DNA of 64,000 nt, taken from Anaspis maculata. Lineage: Eukaryota; Arthropoda; Insecta; Coleoptera; Scraptiidae. A program made the translations under genes and the position numbers. The stretch spans positions 14,036,892-14,100,891 of the forward strand of contig OX421964.1 in assembly GCA_949128115.1 (NCBI GenBank), in the 5' to 3' direction. The notes under the pieces are model-generated. The model searched no databases and was not told where the DNA came from. It saw only the letters and a program-made list of their open reading frames with translations. This document shows positions 1-10,700 of this stretch, piece by piece (the stretch's first letter is position 1; the number at the start of each line of letters is the position of its first letter).

Positions 1-310
1 AAATCTTGAACTTTTCAGAAATCCCTAGAAACCGTAGAAATATCAAAAAATTATTGGTCATCTTCAGAAGTCTTTAGAAATCCCTAGAATTGTCGTAGAA
101 ATTCCTATAAATCCCGGAAAAAATTCCGGATAAACCTAAAAATTGTAGTGATCCCAAGAAATATCTAGAAATCTTCAGAAATCCACAGCAATTTTCAGAA
201 GAATCTTGTAAATTCTCCAGAAATCCCTAGAAATTTGTAGAAATCATCCAAGCTCCTTATACATTTTCAGGAATCTCGTAGAAATTTTTAGAAATTTTCA
301 GAAATCTTTA
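1..310. repeat. Degenerate short GAAATC minisatellite
   Basis: Imperfect repeats of roughly 10-14 bases built on AGAAATC and CCCTAGAAATT fill this stretch from the window edge. No coding frame survives. It ends where a LINE 3' fragment begins. A similar tract based on CGGAATTCC and GGAAATC lies at 47870-48135. Seen directly; the origin is unknown. Confidence 0.75.
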
Positions 311-317
311 GAAATTT

Positions 318-893
318 GAAAGAACCATTGTTCTAATTGTCAAAATTGTCCCTTGACCTACTTGATTGTCTCTATCTACTCTCTAAAATTAACTTCTTTA
401 TTCCACGCGAAAATTCCAGGCAGAGTGTGACATTTTATACCCCCTGTTCTAGAACTAACATCTTGTTTAATTCCCCTATATCCCTAATGTGCCATGAGTT
501 CAATAAAGTTTCCAAAACATGCGACATCAACTTTGATTCCATCACCTCCTTGACCTCCTGCGTTGTTGCTTTGTATTCTTAGGATTCTGTCCCTGCATCA
601 TGTTGTTTTTTGCCTGGTGTACATTTTTGTATTGATGTTTTCTAAAAACCATTTAATTTTTTCAGATTTTGGATCACTTTTTTGAATTCTGTTTTGTTCA
701 ATTTTTAATGTATATATATTTTTTGTTTAATAATCTACTTTCTGTTTCTTGAAGTATGTGCGCACTTCGTAATATCGTAATTATTTGTATCAAGTATACT
801 TATCTATCTATTGTTATTGTTTCCTGTAATTGGGTAGTCTCCATACCTGTTGGAAATAAATGTATTTATTTATTTATTTATTTAAAATTGTAA
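318..893 (+). mobile_element. 5'-truncated non-LTR retrotransposon with (TTTA)n tail
   Basis: The segment starts abruptly after a minisatellite. It carries the last ~80 codons of a retrotransposon ORF2 (337-582), then a ~270-bp T-rich 3' UTR, an AATAAA at about 855-860, and a (TATT)n tail at 863-884. Microsatellite tails instead of poly(A) are typical of several LINE clades. The 5' truncation fits incomplete target-primed reverse transcription. The family differs from the intact element at 12169-17152, whose tail is (TTAC)n. The target-site duplication was not resolved because the upstream flank is repetitive. Confidence 0.65.
337..582 (+). pseudogene. C-terminal remnant of non-LTR ORF2
   Basis: An 81-codon open stretch ends in TAG. 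It contains a run resembling the post-RT tail of jockey/R1-type ORF2 proteins: a YLLSKINFFIPR segment, then CSRTNILFNSPISLMCHEFNKV, a variant of the family pattern R-T-N-x(2-4)-N-S-P-x-x-x-M, and a C-terminal D-S-I-x-S-L block. No reverse transcriptase catalytic motifs remain, so this is a dead fragment. The first codon listed is TTG, not ATG, because the frame simply enters from the truncation point. Recognition rests on family pattern memory, not an alignment. Confidence 0.55.
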
Positions 894-2098
894 CAACTGG
901 TTCCGTTATGATTTTTGTCTGTTTGTGAATTCTAAATTTATATTAGCTGGTAAATTTTGCAGGATTGTTCAGTTAGTTTTACAAGTTAAAGAAGAAAACG
1001 TGTATTTTATATGGAGGTTTTTGGTGTATTGATTCAGAAGGTGTATTGATTCAGAAAATGCCTAAAAAATGGAAAAGCGACCCACCTTTTTCAAACTTTT
1101 CCTACATCATGGTTTTTCTGAGAAACTGTAATTATACTATTTAGAATCAAGTTGAAAAAAGTCCAGCTGATCTGAAGACATAACAAAAACAGGCAGGTGG
1201 TTTATGAAACAAAATGCCTTTTTTGATTGTCCCGAAAATTTGACACATGACAGTTTGCATTGAAACGAAGTTCGGTGGATCACCTGTACATGGAGAAAAG
1301 CAGACGCTTGTAGAAAAGCAAGAAGAGGCAACCGTACTGGTACTGTAGGAGACGTGTTGTTGATCGATTTCTTGTAAAATTATCAAATATATCTGCTCGA
1401 AAATTTCAGCTGATGCATTACGTTTGGTGAATGTAAACAAAGTTCAAATGAAAAATAGCAAAGCCAAACACATTTTCGTAAAAACTGTGGTCGAAACTCA
1501 TCAGACTCTAATTAGCTATGTACTCCTGTACTGCTCTGTGCATAGCTACACGCCAGAATTGCCATGTTGCAAGATCTTTGGCAAAAACAAACGCGTTAAA
1601 AATACAATAAAAAACATTTTCCAATATATTAATAGGCCGGTCGAAAGCATTTCTAATAAAACTTGTTAACAACACAGGGCTAATTACGACCGGTGCAAAC
1701 TGCACGATTACCATAATAGCGGCATTAAAAATTATTGTTGTGTCGGTTGGCATTTAAAACTGCACAAATTTGCTTTTTATCCTGCCGTGCTGCTGATGAC
1801 TATCGCACCAGCTAGTGTTATTGTTTTGTTTTCAAGTTACGTAATAATAATCGAGCGGGCCTGGCACGCCGCGCGCTACCTAGCGGCGTGCGTTCGAAGC
1901 TCGCCGCAGATGCCTGTATTTCGGCGATGGAAGAAAATAAAAGCGTGGTTACCTTTAAAAGCGTGGTATTTTTGAAACGAGTAAACACTACGCGCGGTAT
2001 TTTCGAAAAAGAGTAAATACTGACTTTTCATCAAGCAATTAACTCTTGAAAGTAAATATATAACGAGTTGCTCAACATGGCATGGCGTGTGTACTCAC
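894..2098. other. Intronic/intergenic sequence, no gene recognised
   Basis: Mostly AT-rich unique-looking sequence. It holds a short tandem duplication of a 17-bp block (GGTGTATTGATTCAGAA) at about 1020-1053, and a CpG-rich patch at about 1845-1925 that stands out from its surroundings and could be an alternative promoter or an old insertion. An 81-codon minus-strand frame with an ATG at 1753 has hydrophobic stretches but no family I recognise. Confidence 0.5.
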
Positions 2099-2123
2099 CC
2101 GCTAGTTGTTGCTGAGCGGCTTT
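2099..2123 (-). CDS. SNF4Agamma: 25-nt microexon of the long minus-strand gene (probable AMPK gamma)
   Basis: On the minus strand a textbook 3' splice site (a CTAAT branch-like motif, a T-rich tract ending in TTTCAG) is followed by 25 bases and then a strong donor, GTGAGT. Entered in phase 0, as every upstream exon here leaves it, it reads K-A-A-Q-Q-Q-L-A plus one base of a Gly codon, and so ends in phase 1. Joined after the exon ending at 30902 it gives an E-D-R-R-K/K-A-A-Q-Q-Q junction. PRKAG2 has an Ala-rich linker in roughly this place, between its disordered N-terminus and the CBS domains. The next exon would lie outside the window. The splice signals are seen; the identity is inferred. 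Confidence 0.5.
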
Positions 2124-2914
2124 CTGAAACCAAATAAAACAAGACAATTAGCACTTGATCATACAAAAAATATTTTGATGTTGCAAAAAAATAGTTTGAT
2201 GTCACTTAGGTATTTACTACACCTTGTAAAAATTTACTGCGGATTGAAAAAAAACCACAATTGATCTGATTTTGTTTTCCAAGCGCAAAAACTCAACCAG
2301 GCTTGGCTTAAAAATTTCAAAACCAAGCTAAGGCAAGAAAAATGCTTTCAAGGTCCTCTCGTTGCATTTCAATACCTGACACCACCTACCTGTAGAGGCG
2401 TAATGCCATAGGTATAGCAAATTTCTACTACAGTGGTGTGGTGACATGAAATTCTATATGCAAAACAACCGGGTCATATCGTATTTATTGTGGTGTAAGC
2501 GCATGACATCTAATTAGCATATAAACAAAACGGTTTAGTGCTACTATGTATACGATTTCCCTTGTTGGTAGTTTGTTGATGCATCTCATTCTTCCTGAGT
2601 GTCTGTGTTGGTGTGTGTCTCCTCGTGGATACTTAAGCCGAGAGACTTAAACTGCATTTTACTGACCTTGTTTCACATGCACATACACAAATGGCCTGTG
2701 CATATTTTTCATCGTACATTATACACGACCGACATTATTCTAAATAGAGCGAAAACGTTTCAATTTAGGTAGTACTGAGGGATCTAGTGTAGAAAATTGG
2801 TAGTATTCGAGGTACTACTCACTACTACTCACTACTACTACTACTACTACTACTCTAATACTAATACTACTACTACTACTCTAATACTACTACTACTCCT
2901 ATTTGTTTTATATT
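2124..2914. other. Intron with (TAC)n microsatellite
   Basis: Intronic sequence upstream of the microexon on the minus strand. A trinucleotide (CTA/TAC)n tract with ACTC interruptions runs from about 2812 to 2897. I see nothing else that can be named. Confidence 0.6.
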
Positions 2915-2921
2915 AACAGTT

Positions 2922-3245
2922 CGGTTTTTTCATGACAGTAAACTATGGAAAAATATGTTGTGTTAGTACCAACAGAACGATGTTTACGTCTTAATAGCTA
3001 GTTGCATTTTCATTCCATTTTCTTGAGTACCGCCGCGCTAGAGCATGATTTTCTTCAATAGCCACCACGACCTAACCGCATTAGCGTTCAGCCACAACTT
3101 TTTTACTAGGAAGTACATTGCGGCGCAACGTCATAGCGACAACTGTCACAATTATACACAGCACATGAAGACGTTAGCATCAAGTTAGCATGATACATCC
3201 AACAAAATGCATTTTTGCACAGCTTACTCTGATGAAAAAGGCCGT
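2922..3245. mobile_element. Palindromic MITE, 'P1' family, copy 1
   Basis: The left end (GTAAACTATGGAAAAATATG, then GTTGTGTTAGTACC) and the right end (GACGTTAGCATCAAGTTAGC, then GCTTACTCTGATG) are inverted relatives of each other. Between them lies the minus orientation of a ~95-bp core that recurs in the window: CATTTTCATTCCATTTTCTT, then AGTACCGCCGCGCT and a GCCACCAC block. No coding capacity. Other copies are at 20799-21142, 23485-23750 and 48909-49465, with partial copies at 3548-3660, 17278-17380, 17740-17990 and 46585-46682. Confidence 0.65.
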
Positions 3246-4304
3246 GGAACTGATTATACTTGTGATTTCTTAGAGTTGCCTACAACGGAAAGCTCTTTGT
3301 TGCTGATGCATCGCTAATTTGCTTACCCAGCAGCTTGTCAGCTCAATTGAATTATCTCTATTTCACTGAGATACTTTGTGTAAATATGGTTTATTAGATT
3401 TTAGGGGTTATGTACAATGACAATAATCGTGTTAGATCTTTGTACAAACTATCACGAGACCAATGCACATTGTAGTGTGATGTATCAATCCATGAGGCGA
3501 GATTTGGGTCATGTACATTTATAATCAATTTCACGGCTTTCTGCATTGGGGCAAGCTATGGAAAAAATGGGTTGTGTTGGTACGAATGGCACGTTGACGA
3601 CTTGTTGGCAGCTAGCTGTCTTCACGTGCAATTTTTAATGTGACACTGTCACCGTCTCGGGGAGTCATGTACGCGAAAGTGGAAATTTTCGAGAATATGC
3701 GAGGAATTGTTAGTTTCCTTTGAGTGATTTGCAGTGTGGACGATAAGAGACATTGTCTTTACTGGAAACTGATTGACGTCAACTTTCGAAACTGGCGGGA
3801 TTCAGATTTCCGTCTTTGTGGCATTTGTCAATAATTAACAGCATATAAATTATGAAAAGTTAGCTAAACGGTTGAAAGTTAGTGTGTCTTGTTAGAAGCC
3901 TCAAGCTAGTTGTCTGAAGTTCATGTATTGCGAAGCTTGATTGTAGTCAATTTTGTGATTGCAGTAGGATTGGAATTTTTCAATGTCTAACCTCACTTTT
4001 AACCTATTAATCGTCATCATAACTCTTGAGAAGTTTATTTCAATTCGCCACTTTTTTCCGCTAGTACTCCTCTCTCTTCTTATATAAAATAGAAATATAT
4101 CCAGCAAAAAACAGAAAATCCGGAAAAACCCGATGACAGACGAAGATCCTCAGATTTCACGCGCGCCATCCTAGGGCGTTTATTTGACACCAGAATTTTT
4201 TTCTTTTTTCAGAGTAGACTCTTTGAAGTATTCTGCACGACAGGTCCAGATGATTTTTTCATAAAACATCTGCACCTACTGCAGCCGAAGTTATTTGATT
4301 ATGA
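3246..4304. other. Intron, with partial P1 MITE end at 3548-3660
   Basis: Unique-looking AT-rich sequence. At 3548-3660 there is an orphan P1 terminus (GCTATGGAAAAAATGGGTTG followed by a GTACGAATGGCACG block). From about 4130 the sequence becomes GC-richer (ACGCGCGCCATCCTAGGGCG) and leads into the repeat module that starts at 4305. Confidence 0.5.
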
Positions 4305-4559
4305 AACCGGAAAATTGATAAAAATTGCTTGAAAATTTGCAGCTTCATATCATTGAGTGCAAATTTTTTATTGAAAAATCGTTCGGTCCTATTGTGCAGA
4401 GACTGTAGAGAGTTTACCCTAAAAAAAAAATTCGTTTCAAATCAAGGCCCTGCGATCGGTTTCACTCGGATTATTTTCTGTTCGCCCATTTATACAGGAT
4501 GTTGGGTACTGGTTGTTACAAACTTTGAGGGATGATCCCTAATCAAAAATTGAGTCAAA
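4305..4559. repeat. Direct-repeat copy of the module at 7325-7620
   Basis: The block starting GGAAAATTGATAAAAATTGC and running through GAAAAATCGTTCGGTCCTAT, GCGATCGGTTTCACTCG and a TTTATACAGG site into ACTGGTTGTTACAA recurs at 7325-7620, where it sits in the middle of a long inverted-repeat element. Here it leads directly into the ~196-bp tandem array, so the array appears to have grown from the 3' part of this mobile module. Confidence 0.75.
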
Positions 4560-6325
4560 CAATGAAAAAAATAGTAATGGTCTTGAAATGTTTCAGCAAG
4601 ATACAGGTGCTGATGTTGACTTTTTAAAATGGTTTTTTATTACCGTAACTTTTGAACCTCTCAACCGATTTCATTCAAATTGAAACCAAACGCTACAAGA
4701 ATAAGTTTCTGTCAAAAAATTATCACGCGTGTCATAAATAACCAAAAATCAAAAAAATGTTCAAAAATATAGTAATGGTCTTGTAATGTTTCAGTAAGAT
4801 ACAGGTGCTGATGTTGACTTTTTGAAAAAAAAAAGTACCGTAACTTTTGAAACTTTCAACCGATTTCATTCAAATTGAAACCAAACGCTACAAGAATGAG
4901 TTTCTGTCAAAAAATTATCACGCGTCTCATGAATAACTAAGAATCAAAAAATATCCAGAAATATAGTAATGGTCTAGTAATGTTTCAGCAAGATACAGGT
5001 GCTGATGTTGACTTTTTGAAAAAAAAATTAACTGTAACTTTTGAACCTTTCAACCGATTTCATTCAAATTGAAACCAAACGCTACAAGAATAAGTTTCTG
5101 TCAAAAAATTATCACGCGTCTCGTAAATATCCAAAAATCCAAAAAAATATCCAAAAATATAGTATTGGTCTTGAAATGTTTCAGCATCTTGCTGAAATGG
5201 TATCTTACAGGTGCTGATGTTGACTTTTTTTAAAAAAAAATTCCGTAACTTTTGAACCTTTCAACCGATTTCATTCAAATTGAAACCAAACGCTACAAGA
5301 ATAAGTTTCTGTCAAAAAATCATCACGCGTCTCATAAATATCCAAAAATCCAAAAAAAATATCCAAAAATATAGTAATGTTCTTGGAATGTTTCAGCAAG
5401 ATACAAGTGCTGATGTTTACTTTTTGAAATAGTTTTTTTTTACCGTAACTTTTAAACCTCTCAACCGATTTCATTCAAATTGAAACCAAACGCTACAAGA
5501 ATAAGTTTCTGTCAAAAAATCATCACGCGTCTCATAAATAACCGAAAATCAAAAAATATCCAAAAATATAGTAATGGCTTGGAATGTTTCAGCAAGATAC
5601 AGGTGCTGATGTTAACTTTCTAAAATTGTTTTTTTTTACCGTAACTTTTGAACCTCTCAACCGATTTCATTCAAATTGAAACCAAATGCTACAAGAATAA
5701 GTTTCTGTCAAAAAATTATAACGCGGCTCATAAATGACCAAAAATCAAAAAAATATCCAAAAATATAATCATGGTCTTGGAATGTTTCAGTATGATACAG
5801 GTGCTGATGTTAACTTTTGAAATGTTTTTTTTTACCGTAACTTTTGAACCTTTCAACCGATTTCATTCAAATTGAAACCAAACGCTACAAGAATAAGTTT
5901 CTGTCAAAAAATTATCACGCGTCTCATAAATATCCGAAAATCTAAAGAGATATCCAAAAATATAGTATTGGTCTTGAAATGTTTCAGCAAGATACAGGTG
6001 CTGATGTTAACTTTTTAAAATGTTTTTTTACCGTAACTTTTGAACCTTTCAACCGATTTCATTCAAACTGAAACCAAACGCTAGAAGAGTAAGTTTCTGT
6101 CAAAAAATTATCACGCGTCTCATAAATATCAAAAAATCCAAAAAAATATACAAAAATATAGTAATGGTCTTGGAATGTTTCAGCAAGATACAGGTGCTGA
6201 TGTTAACTTTTTTAAATGTTTTTTTTTACCGTAACTTTTGAACCTCTCAACCGATTTCATTCAAATTGAAACCAAACGCTACAAGAATACGTTTCTGTCA
6301 AAAAATTATCACGCGTCTCATGAAA
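4560..6325. repeat. Tandem array, ~196-bp unit, 9 copies
   Basis: Nine head-to-tail units. The landmark GTCAAAAAATTATCACGCG (with small changes) falls at 4711, 4906, 5100, 5311, 5511, 5707, 5903, 6099 and 6297, so the period is 194-211 bases. Each unit holds AATGTTTCAGCAAGATACAG, then GGTGCTGATGTT, an A/T homopolymer of variable length, CCGTAACTTTTGAACC, CAACCGATTTCATTCAAATT and CCAAACGCTACAAGAATAAG. Divergence is low outside the homopolymers. A single-copy relative of the unit start is at 7615-7690. No coding capacity. Confidence 0.9.
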
Positions 6326-6460
6326 AAACGTAGGGGCGAAGATAATGCGGGTTGTCCTCCGCTTTCCCAGTTTTCTTTTACGCTTTCGTTGTTTCGAAAA
6401 TCATTCCTATTTTTGAACTCTACGCTCAATTTAGAGACGAAAGTTGAGTGGTGTCCTACA

Positions 6461-6806
6461 CCTCGGTGCTTTGCACCTCGGACTGTCTGACGGACTGACT
6501 GTTGCATTTTGCACTTCTTCCAATTTAAAAAAAGACCCAAGAGTTTATACATTCCTCCTGCTTGACTTGCAGTGCGAGGTGCAAAGCACCGAGGGATTCA
6601 ACTGTGCAAAGGTCGTAAACAGCTGATAAAGTTGACTCAATCCGCACGCAGTGTCAGATTCCTCGGTACTTAGCACCTCGGGCTTAAAATGATAGAGCAC
6701 TAATTACTTGACGGTTTCTTTTAATGGTACTCATCAGTTGTTTTTAGTTTGGATTAAGCTGTCTCAGCCCAGATGGTGTCCTACACCTCGGTGCTGCGCA
6801 CCTCGG
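6461..6806. repeat. Cluster A of GTGC-GCAC hairpin motifs (4 copies)
   Basis: Four copies of a 21-bp motif at 6461-6481, 6574-6594, 6661-6681 and 6786-6806. One orientation reads CCTCGGTGC-TTT-GCACCTCGG; the second copy is inverted and the third is slightly mutated. The core GTGC/GCAC can form a 4-bp stem (5-bp with the next pair) over a 3-base loop. The outer CCTCGG blocks are direct, not inverted, repeats. The sequences between copies are unrelated. A sister cluster is at 35398-35754 and a degraded remnant is near 9290. Function unknown. Confidence 0.8.
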
Positions 6807-6957
6807 GCTTCGCACTGCCGTTTATACAGGGTGTTAACGCGATATTGGACACCCGCTACTAATCGCCCCCTATGTGGTATTTTGAAAAATCAAAAATCAA
6901 TCCTCAATAATTTTTTCCGTAGTTTTCTAGTATGTCCATCACAATTTTCTGTCCCAA

Positions 6958-8078
6958 TCTATACGGGGTGATTCATAAAACATGCTCGCGATATCGAGTC
7001 ACGGGAAAACTCTGTTGGAATAACCATATCGTCAAGGCCCGATTTCATATGCTACCAGATTCTTCTCAACTAACCTTCCTGTACGAGGGCGCCTCAAAAA
7101 TTTGGTAATTTTTTTACACTGTACAATGTTGAGTAATATGTCATATGAAAGGGGTTTGAAAGTTAAACGGACAAGTGCAAGACAATTTCAAAAATTTTCG
7201 GCGGTTTTCATTTTATAATAAAAATAAAAACCTGGGGAAAAACACGTTTTCACGAAAATGAGAATCTATGGGTATTTTTTTCAAACTGCAAACGGCATTC
7301 TAGAGAACTTTTCAGAACGGTAAGTAACGGAAAATTGATAAAAATTGCTTGAAAATTCGCAGCTTCATACCATTGACTGCAATTTTTTGATTGAAAAATC
7401 GTTCGGTCCTATTGTGCAGAGACTGTGAAAGGTTTACCTTGAAAAAAAGATGAAGATTTCGTTTCAAATCAAGGCTCTGGGATAGCGCGTGTAAAATCAG
7501 AAAATTTTCAGCTGCGATCGGTTTCACTCGATTTTTTTTCTGTTCGTCTATTTATACAGGGAGTTTAGGTACTGGTTGTTACAAGCTTTGAGGGATGATT
7601 CCCGATAAGTCAAACAATGAAAAAAATAGTAATGGTCTTGAAATGTTTCAACAAGATACAGGTGCTAATGTTAACTTCATTTTAAGTTCTTTTTTACCGT
7701 ATGACCGTTTCAAATCTCATTTTATACGTGAAAACGTGTCTTTTCAGTTTTTTTGTTTTCTTCATAAAATAAAAAACCGCTGGAATTGAAAAAAAATATT
7801 GCATTTTCTCATTGAACCTTCAAAGCCCTTCTAGATGACGTATCACTCAACATTGTACAGTGTAAAAAAAAATACAAATTTTTGAAGCGCCCCCCTACAG
7901 AAAGTTTTGGTGAAAAAACTCTGGTAGCATATGAAATCGGACCTCAAAGATATTGTTAATTCAACAGTTTTTTCCACGACTCGATATCGCAAATGGTTCT
8001 CGAGAAAAATGGGGGTGAGCATGTTATATGGTATACAGGATATCAAAAAAGACAACAATTTTTGCGACACCCTGTATT
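6958..8078. mobile_element. Long inverted-repeat (foldback) element with embedded module
   Basis: The left arm (about 6970-7290) contains GCGATATCGAGTC, CCGATTTCATATGCTACCAG, a CAAAAATTTG block, TTTTACACTGTACAATGTTG and ACACGTTTTCACG. Each recurs as its reverse complement, in mirrored order, in the right arm (about 7690-8060). The centre (7325-7670) holds the module also seen at 4305-4610. ACAGGGTG-type ends occur near 6831 and 8073. No transposase frame is present, so it is non-autonomous. Boundaries are approximate. Confidence 0.7.
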
Positions 8079-8480
8079 CGATTATAGTAGTCGATGCAGT
8101 TTTTTATGCTTATTACAAAAACGTTGACACTTCCGGATTTTTCATCAAATAACTTGTTAAAAACAAATTATTTTAGCAGTAACGCCACATTTTGCAAGTG
8201 ACATGTCTTACATAATATTACCAGTATTTTGTCATAGCCTAATAAATACCCCAAAAAGCAAAAAAAAACATTTCTGATAGAATTTTCCCTTGATTTGCTT
8301 TCCCTAACGTGTTTTTTTTTCGGCTGGAGAAAAAGTAGGGGGGGAAATTGTGAAAAAAACACAAGTGTCAAACATTTCTGCAATCAGCAGTGAAATTTGC
8401 TCAGACTTTAATAATTTAATACAGAATGTCGCAAAAATGGAGGTTATTATTTGAAAACAGTGTATATGTATTATCAAATA

Positions 8481-8982
8481 CAGGGTGGCCCAACGATAAC
8501 GAAACAGATTTTCGGACATTTGCCCTCATTTTTTCAAAATAAGCTCGGAAAGGTCAACTTTGGTTTCAATGGGGACGTTCAACTGCAGTTATTAATTTAA
8601 CCGTGAAGTTTCACCCCCGTAGTCAGGATGGCAGCCCCTTCGAAAATTCTAAATGACAATTGGGGTTGAGTGATACATCATTTCAAAGCTGGTTCAATTG
8701 TCTTTACAGCTGTCTTACTAGTTTTTTCGATTCGATGATTTTAAATCTGGTTCAATTATTTTTGCAGCGGTGTTATTGATTTTATCGATTCGATGCAAAT
8801 TTTTTCAACATAATGCTAATTTTAGTGTTTCTGGAAGATTACAGACCCTTCCAGGTGGCTGGCTCGAAGTTGCCGAACCCATGACGGGGCTTATATCCCT
8901 CTGGTAAACATATTACAGTATACAAACAAATCAGGTTAAGCGCCCGAAAATCTGTCTGTTTCGTTTTTGTTGGGCCACCCTG
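8481..8982. mobile_element. TA-target MITE with ~35-bp TIRs (CAGGGTGGCCCAAC)
   Basis: The terminal inverted repeats begin CAGGGTGGCCCAAC and continue through ACGAAACAGATTTTCGG on the left. The right end carries the inverse with one small insertion. TA precedes the left end (8479-8480). The right flank reads TC, a probable one-base change. The interior is non-coding and includes a local repeat of TTCGATTCGATG/ATCGATTCGATG. Total length is 502 bp. Confidence 0.8.
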
Positions 8983-10193
8983 TCTAGAAAATTGTGATGG
9001 GACATATTAGAAAACTGCTGAAAAAAATTGTTCAATTCAACCCGGATTGAACAAAACAATTCAATTAAAAAAATTAAGTATCACGACGATTCTCACAAAA
9101 ATGCCAAATGCCTGATGTTTGACGCTTCAATAGAAGTAGTTTAAATCTACAAGCATTTTCCTTTATTCATCTTATCACCGAGAAAAACAACAAATAATGT
9201 CATTGAATACAGCTTTCTGATTAACTGAATTTGACACGTGGATAATAATCTACAAAATAATACTCATCAGTTCTTGGCTTAGCTAAAGAAGCGAGGTGCG
9301 AAGAAAATTCAACTCAAAAAGGGTAGTGAACAACTCATCAAGCTGATTCAGCTCACGTGATGCCAGATTCCTAGCATGACTACAAATGCTTTAGTAAGGA
9401 GATAAAAACTCAAACTTGAGCTCGTAATAACCGTAAAGGTATCAATTAGAAGCTGAACGCTTTCGATTTTGTTATCGCACACCTAATAACAATTAATTAT
9501 GCACTGCGAAGAACCTATTTACCCAAAAGTGACCAATCAGTTTTTTCAACCAAAAGAAAAAAAAATATTGGGCTACACGTACACTTTTCAATGTCACTTA
9601 GATAAGTCCCGCATTAATTTACATACATAATTAATTTTTTAATTCAGGCGCGATTCAAATCTAGTTTGTTTTTCCAGTTCAAAAATAGAAACGGAAATTC
9701 ACCTGCTACCACCGAGCGGTGTTTGTTTTCACGGGTCCAGACGAAATTTCGCGCTTTTCATTTGATCAAGCAGGTACGAAAAGATTTTTTCGGCAATAAT
9801 ACTGTCTCATTAATATCACGCGGCTGTGATACTGACGCACGCAATGACTGCTACATACTCATCCGCATAAATTACTTGAAATTTGCAAACAGAATTTCAT
9901 TGAGTCAAATTTTACATCGAACGTTACGTTATTCCAAAAAGAGAAATTGCAAGTTGGCAAGTCAGTTTTATAATTGGCTGCCTTAGAGGAGCTGAATACT
10001 AGAAGTGGCCTGGGAACTGTCCTGATCTGAGCCCAATTGTAGATCCGTGGAGCTACTTTTCTATGAAATTGTAGACTAGGTTAGATCCAACAGAAGCTTC
10101 GTAGGAACGCTTTTTTATGTATAAAAACGGAAGGATATCTTCATTTACTTTGCACCAAAAACAAGTTTGTAAACAAACCGAAAAAGGACATAC
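8983..10193. other. Intron downstream of alternative first exon
   Basis: No gene recognised. At about 9285-9400 there is a degraded relative of hairpin cluster A: GCGAGGTGCGAAG, then a TCAGCTCACGTGATG block and CCAGATTCCTAGC, matching the spacer near 6617-6665. A 106-codon plus-strand frame at 9666-9986 lacks any recognisable family and is not called. Confidence 0.45.
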
Positions 10194-10439
10194 ATAGTTC
10201 GAATTGGCCAGAGCCAATCGGCGGAAATCCGAAGCGTCCAGCGTCCTTGCATCCAGCGACATGCTCCTCGGTTTAACGTACGGTACGGGTGTCATTGGCG
10301 GCGATGAAGAAACTATTTCGTCCTTTTCGACATTGTTGTTGTTTGCCGTTGTTGCTGTTTTGCTGCTGCTGTTGCTCCGCATCCAACGAAAATAGTGAGA
10401 CATTTTCACTTGTTTCGTTTTGGAATCGTAAGAACTCAT
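10194..10439 (-). CDS. SNF4Agamma: Alternative first coding exon (82 codons) of the probable AMPK gamma gene
   Basis: The minus-strand ATG at 10439 sits in a near-perfect Kozak context (GCCACCATGAG). The frame is open for 82 codons to a donor, TAT/GTATGT, at the exon end in phase 0. The peptide begins MSSYDSKTKQVKMSHYFRWM. It then has a Ser/Thr/Asn-rich stretch, a proline patch (SSSPPMTPVPYVKPRSMSLD) and a DARTLDASDFRRLALANS tail. KPRSMSL looks like a 14-3-3 or basophilic kinase site. No pyrimidine tract precedes the ATG, so I read it as a true first exon giving a shorter isoform, comparable to the alternative promoters known for PRKAG2 and insect SNF4A-gamma. It is phase-compatible with the microexon at 2123-2099. 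The CAG/CTG-rich Gln/Asn codon run at 10300-10400 is ordinary coding low complexity. Confidence 0.65.
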
Positions 10440-10589
10440 GGTGGCTTATTTGCTTATTACACTGCTTCTTTATATCACATTTTGCTTGTTCACAACATAC
10501 AGACGATCACTAAAACGAACCCTAAAACTGCCAGGAACCCCACGATTTGCAGGAACGGGCTGCAAGTGGACCAGCAACAGCACATCCTG

Positions 10590-10700
10590 ACGCGCGCTTC
10601 GCCCCATATAGAGAACTGAACTTGAATACCTGAATAGAGCGAAGCTTATTTACCGACGTCGTCGGCGTCGTCGGTTCTCATATTATTTTGTAAAGAAATT
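10590..10700 (-). promoter_or_regulatory. Candidate promoter of the short isoform
   Basis: Just upstream (minus sense) of the ATG at 10439 is a locally GC-richer block with a GACGACGCCGACGACGTCGG run at about 10656-10675. An insect initiator match, TCAGTT, is at 10619-10614 with the A at 10617. No convincing TATA box or downstream element is visible at the expected spacing. This would give a 5' UTR of about 178 bases. Inference only. Confidence 0.3.

Noticed and set aside
1508..1753. 81-codon minus-strand frame with hydrophobic stretches, ATG at 1753
   Set aside because: Suggestive of a membrane protein fragment, but there is no recognisable family, no splice partner and low-complexity AT-rich codons.
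1780..1815. CTGATGA-containing segment as a hammerhead ribozyme
   Set aside because: The required GAAA core and supporting stems are not found at proper spacing.
9666..9986. 106-codon plus-strand frame
   Set aside because: Residue order looks random, there is no family, and it lies in an intron next to repeat remnants.
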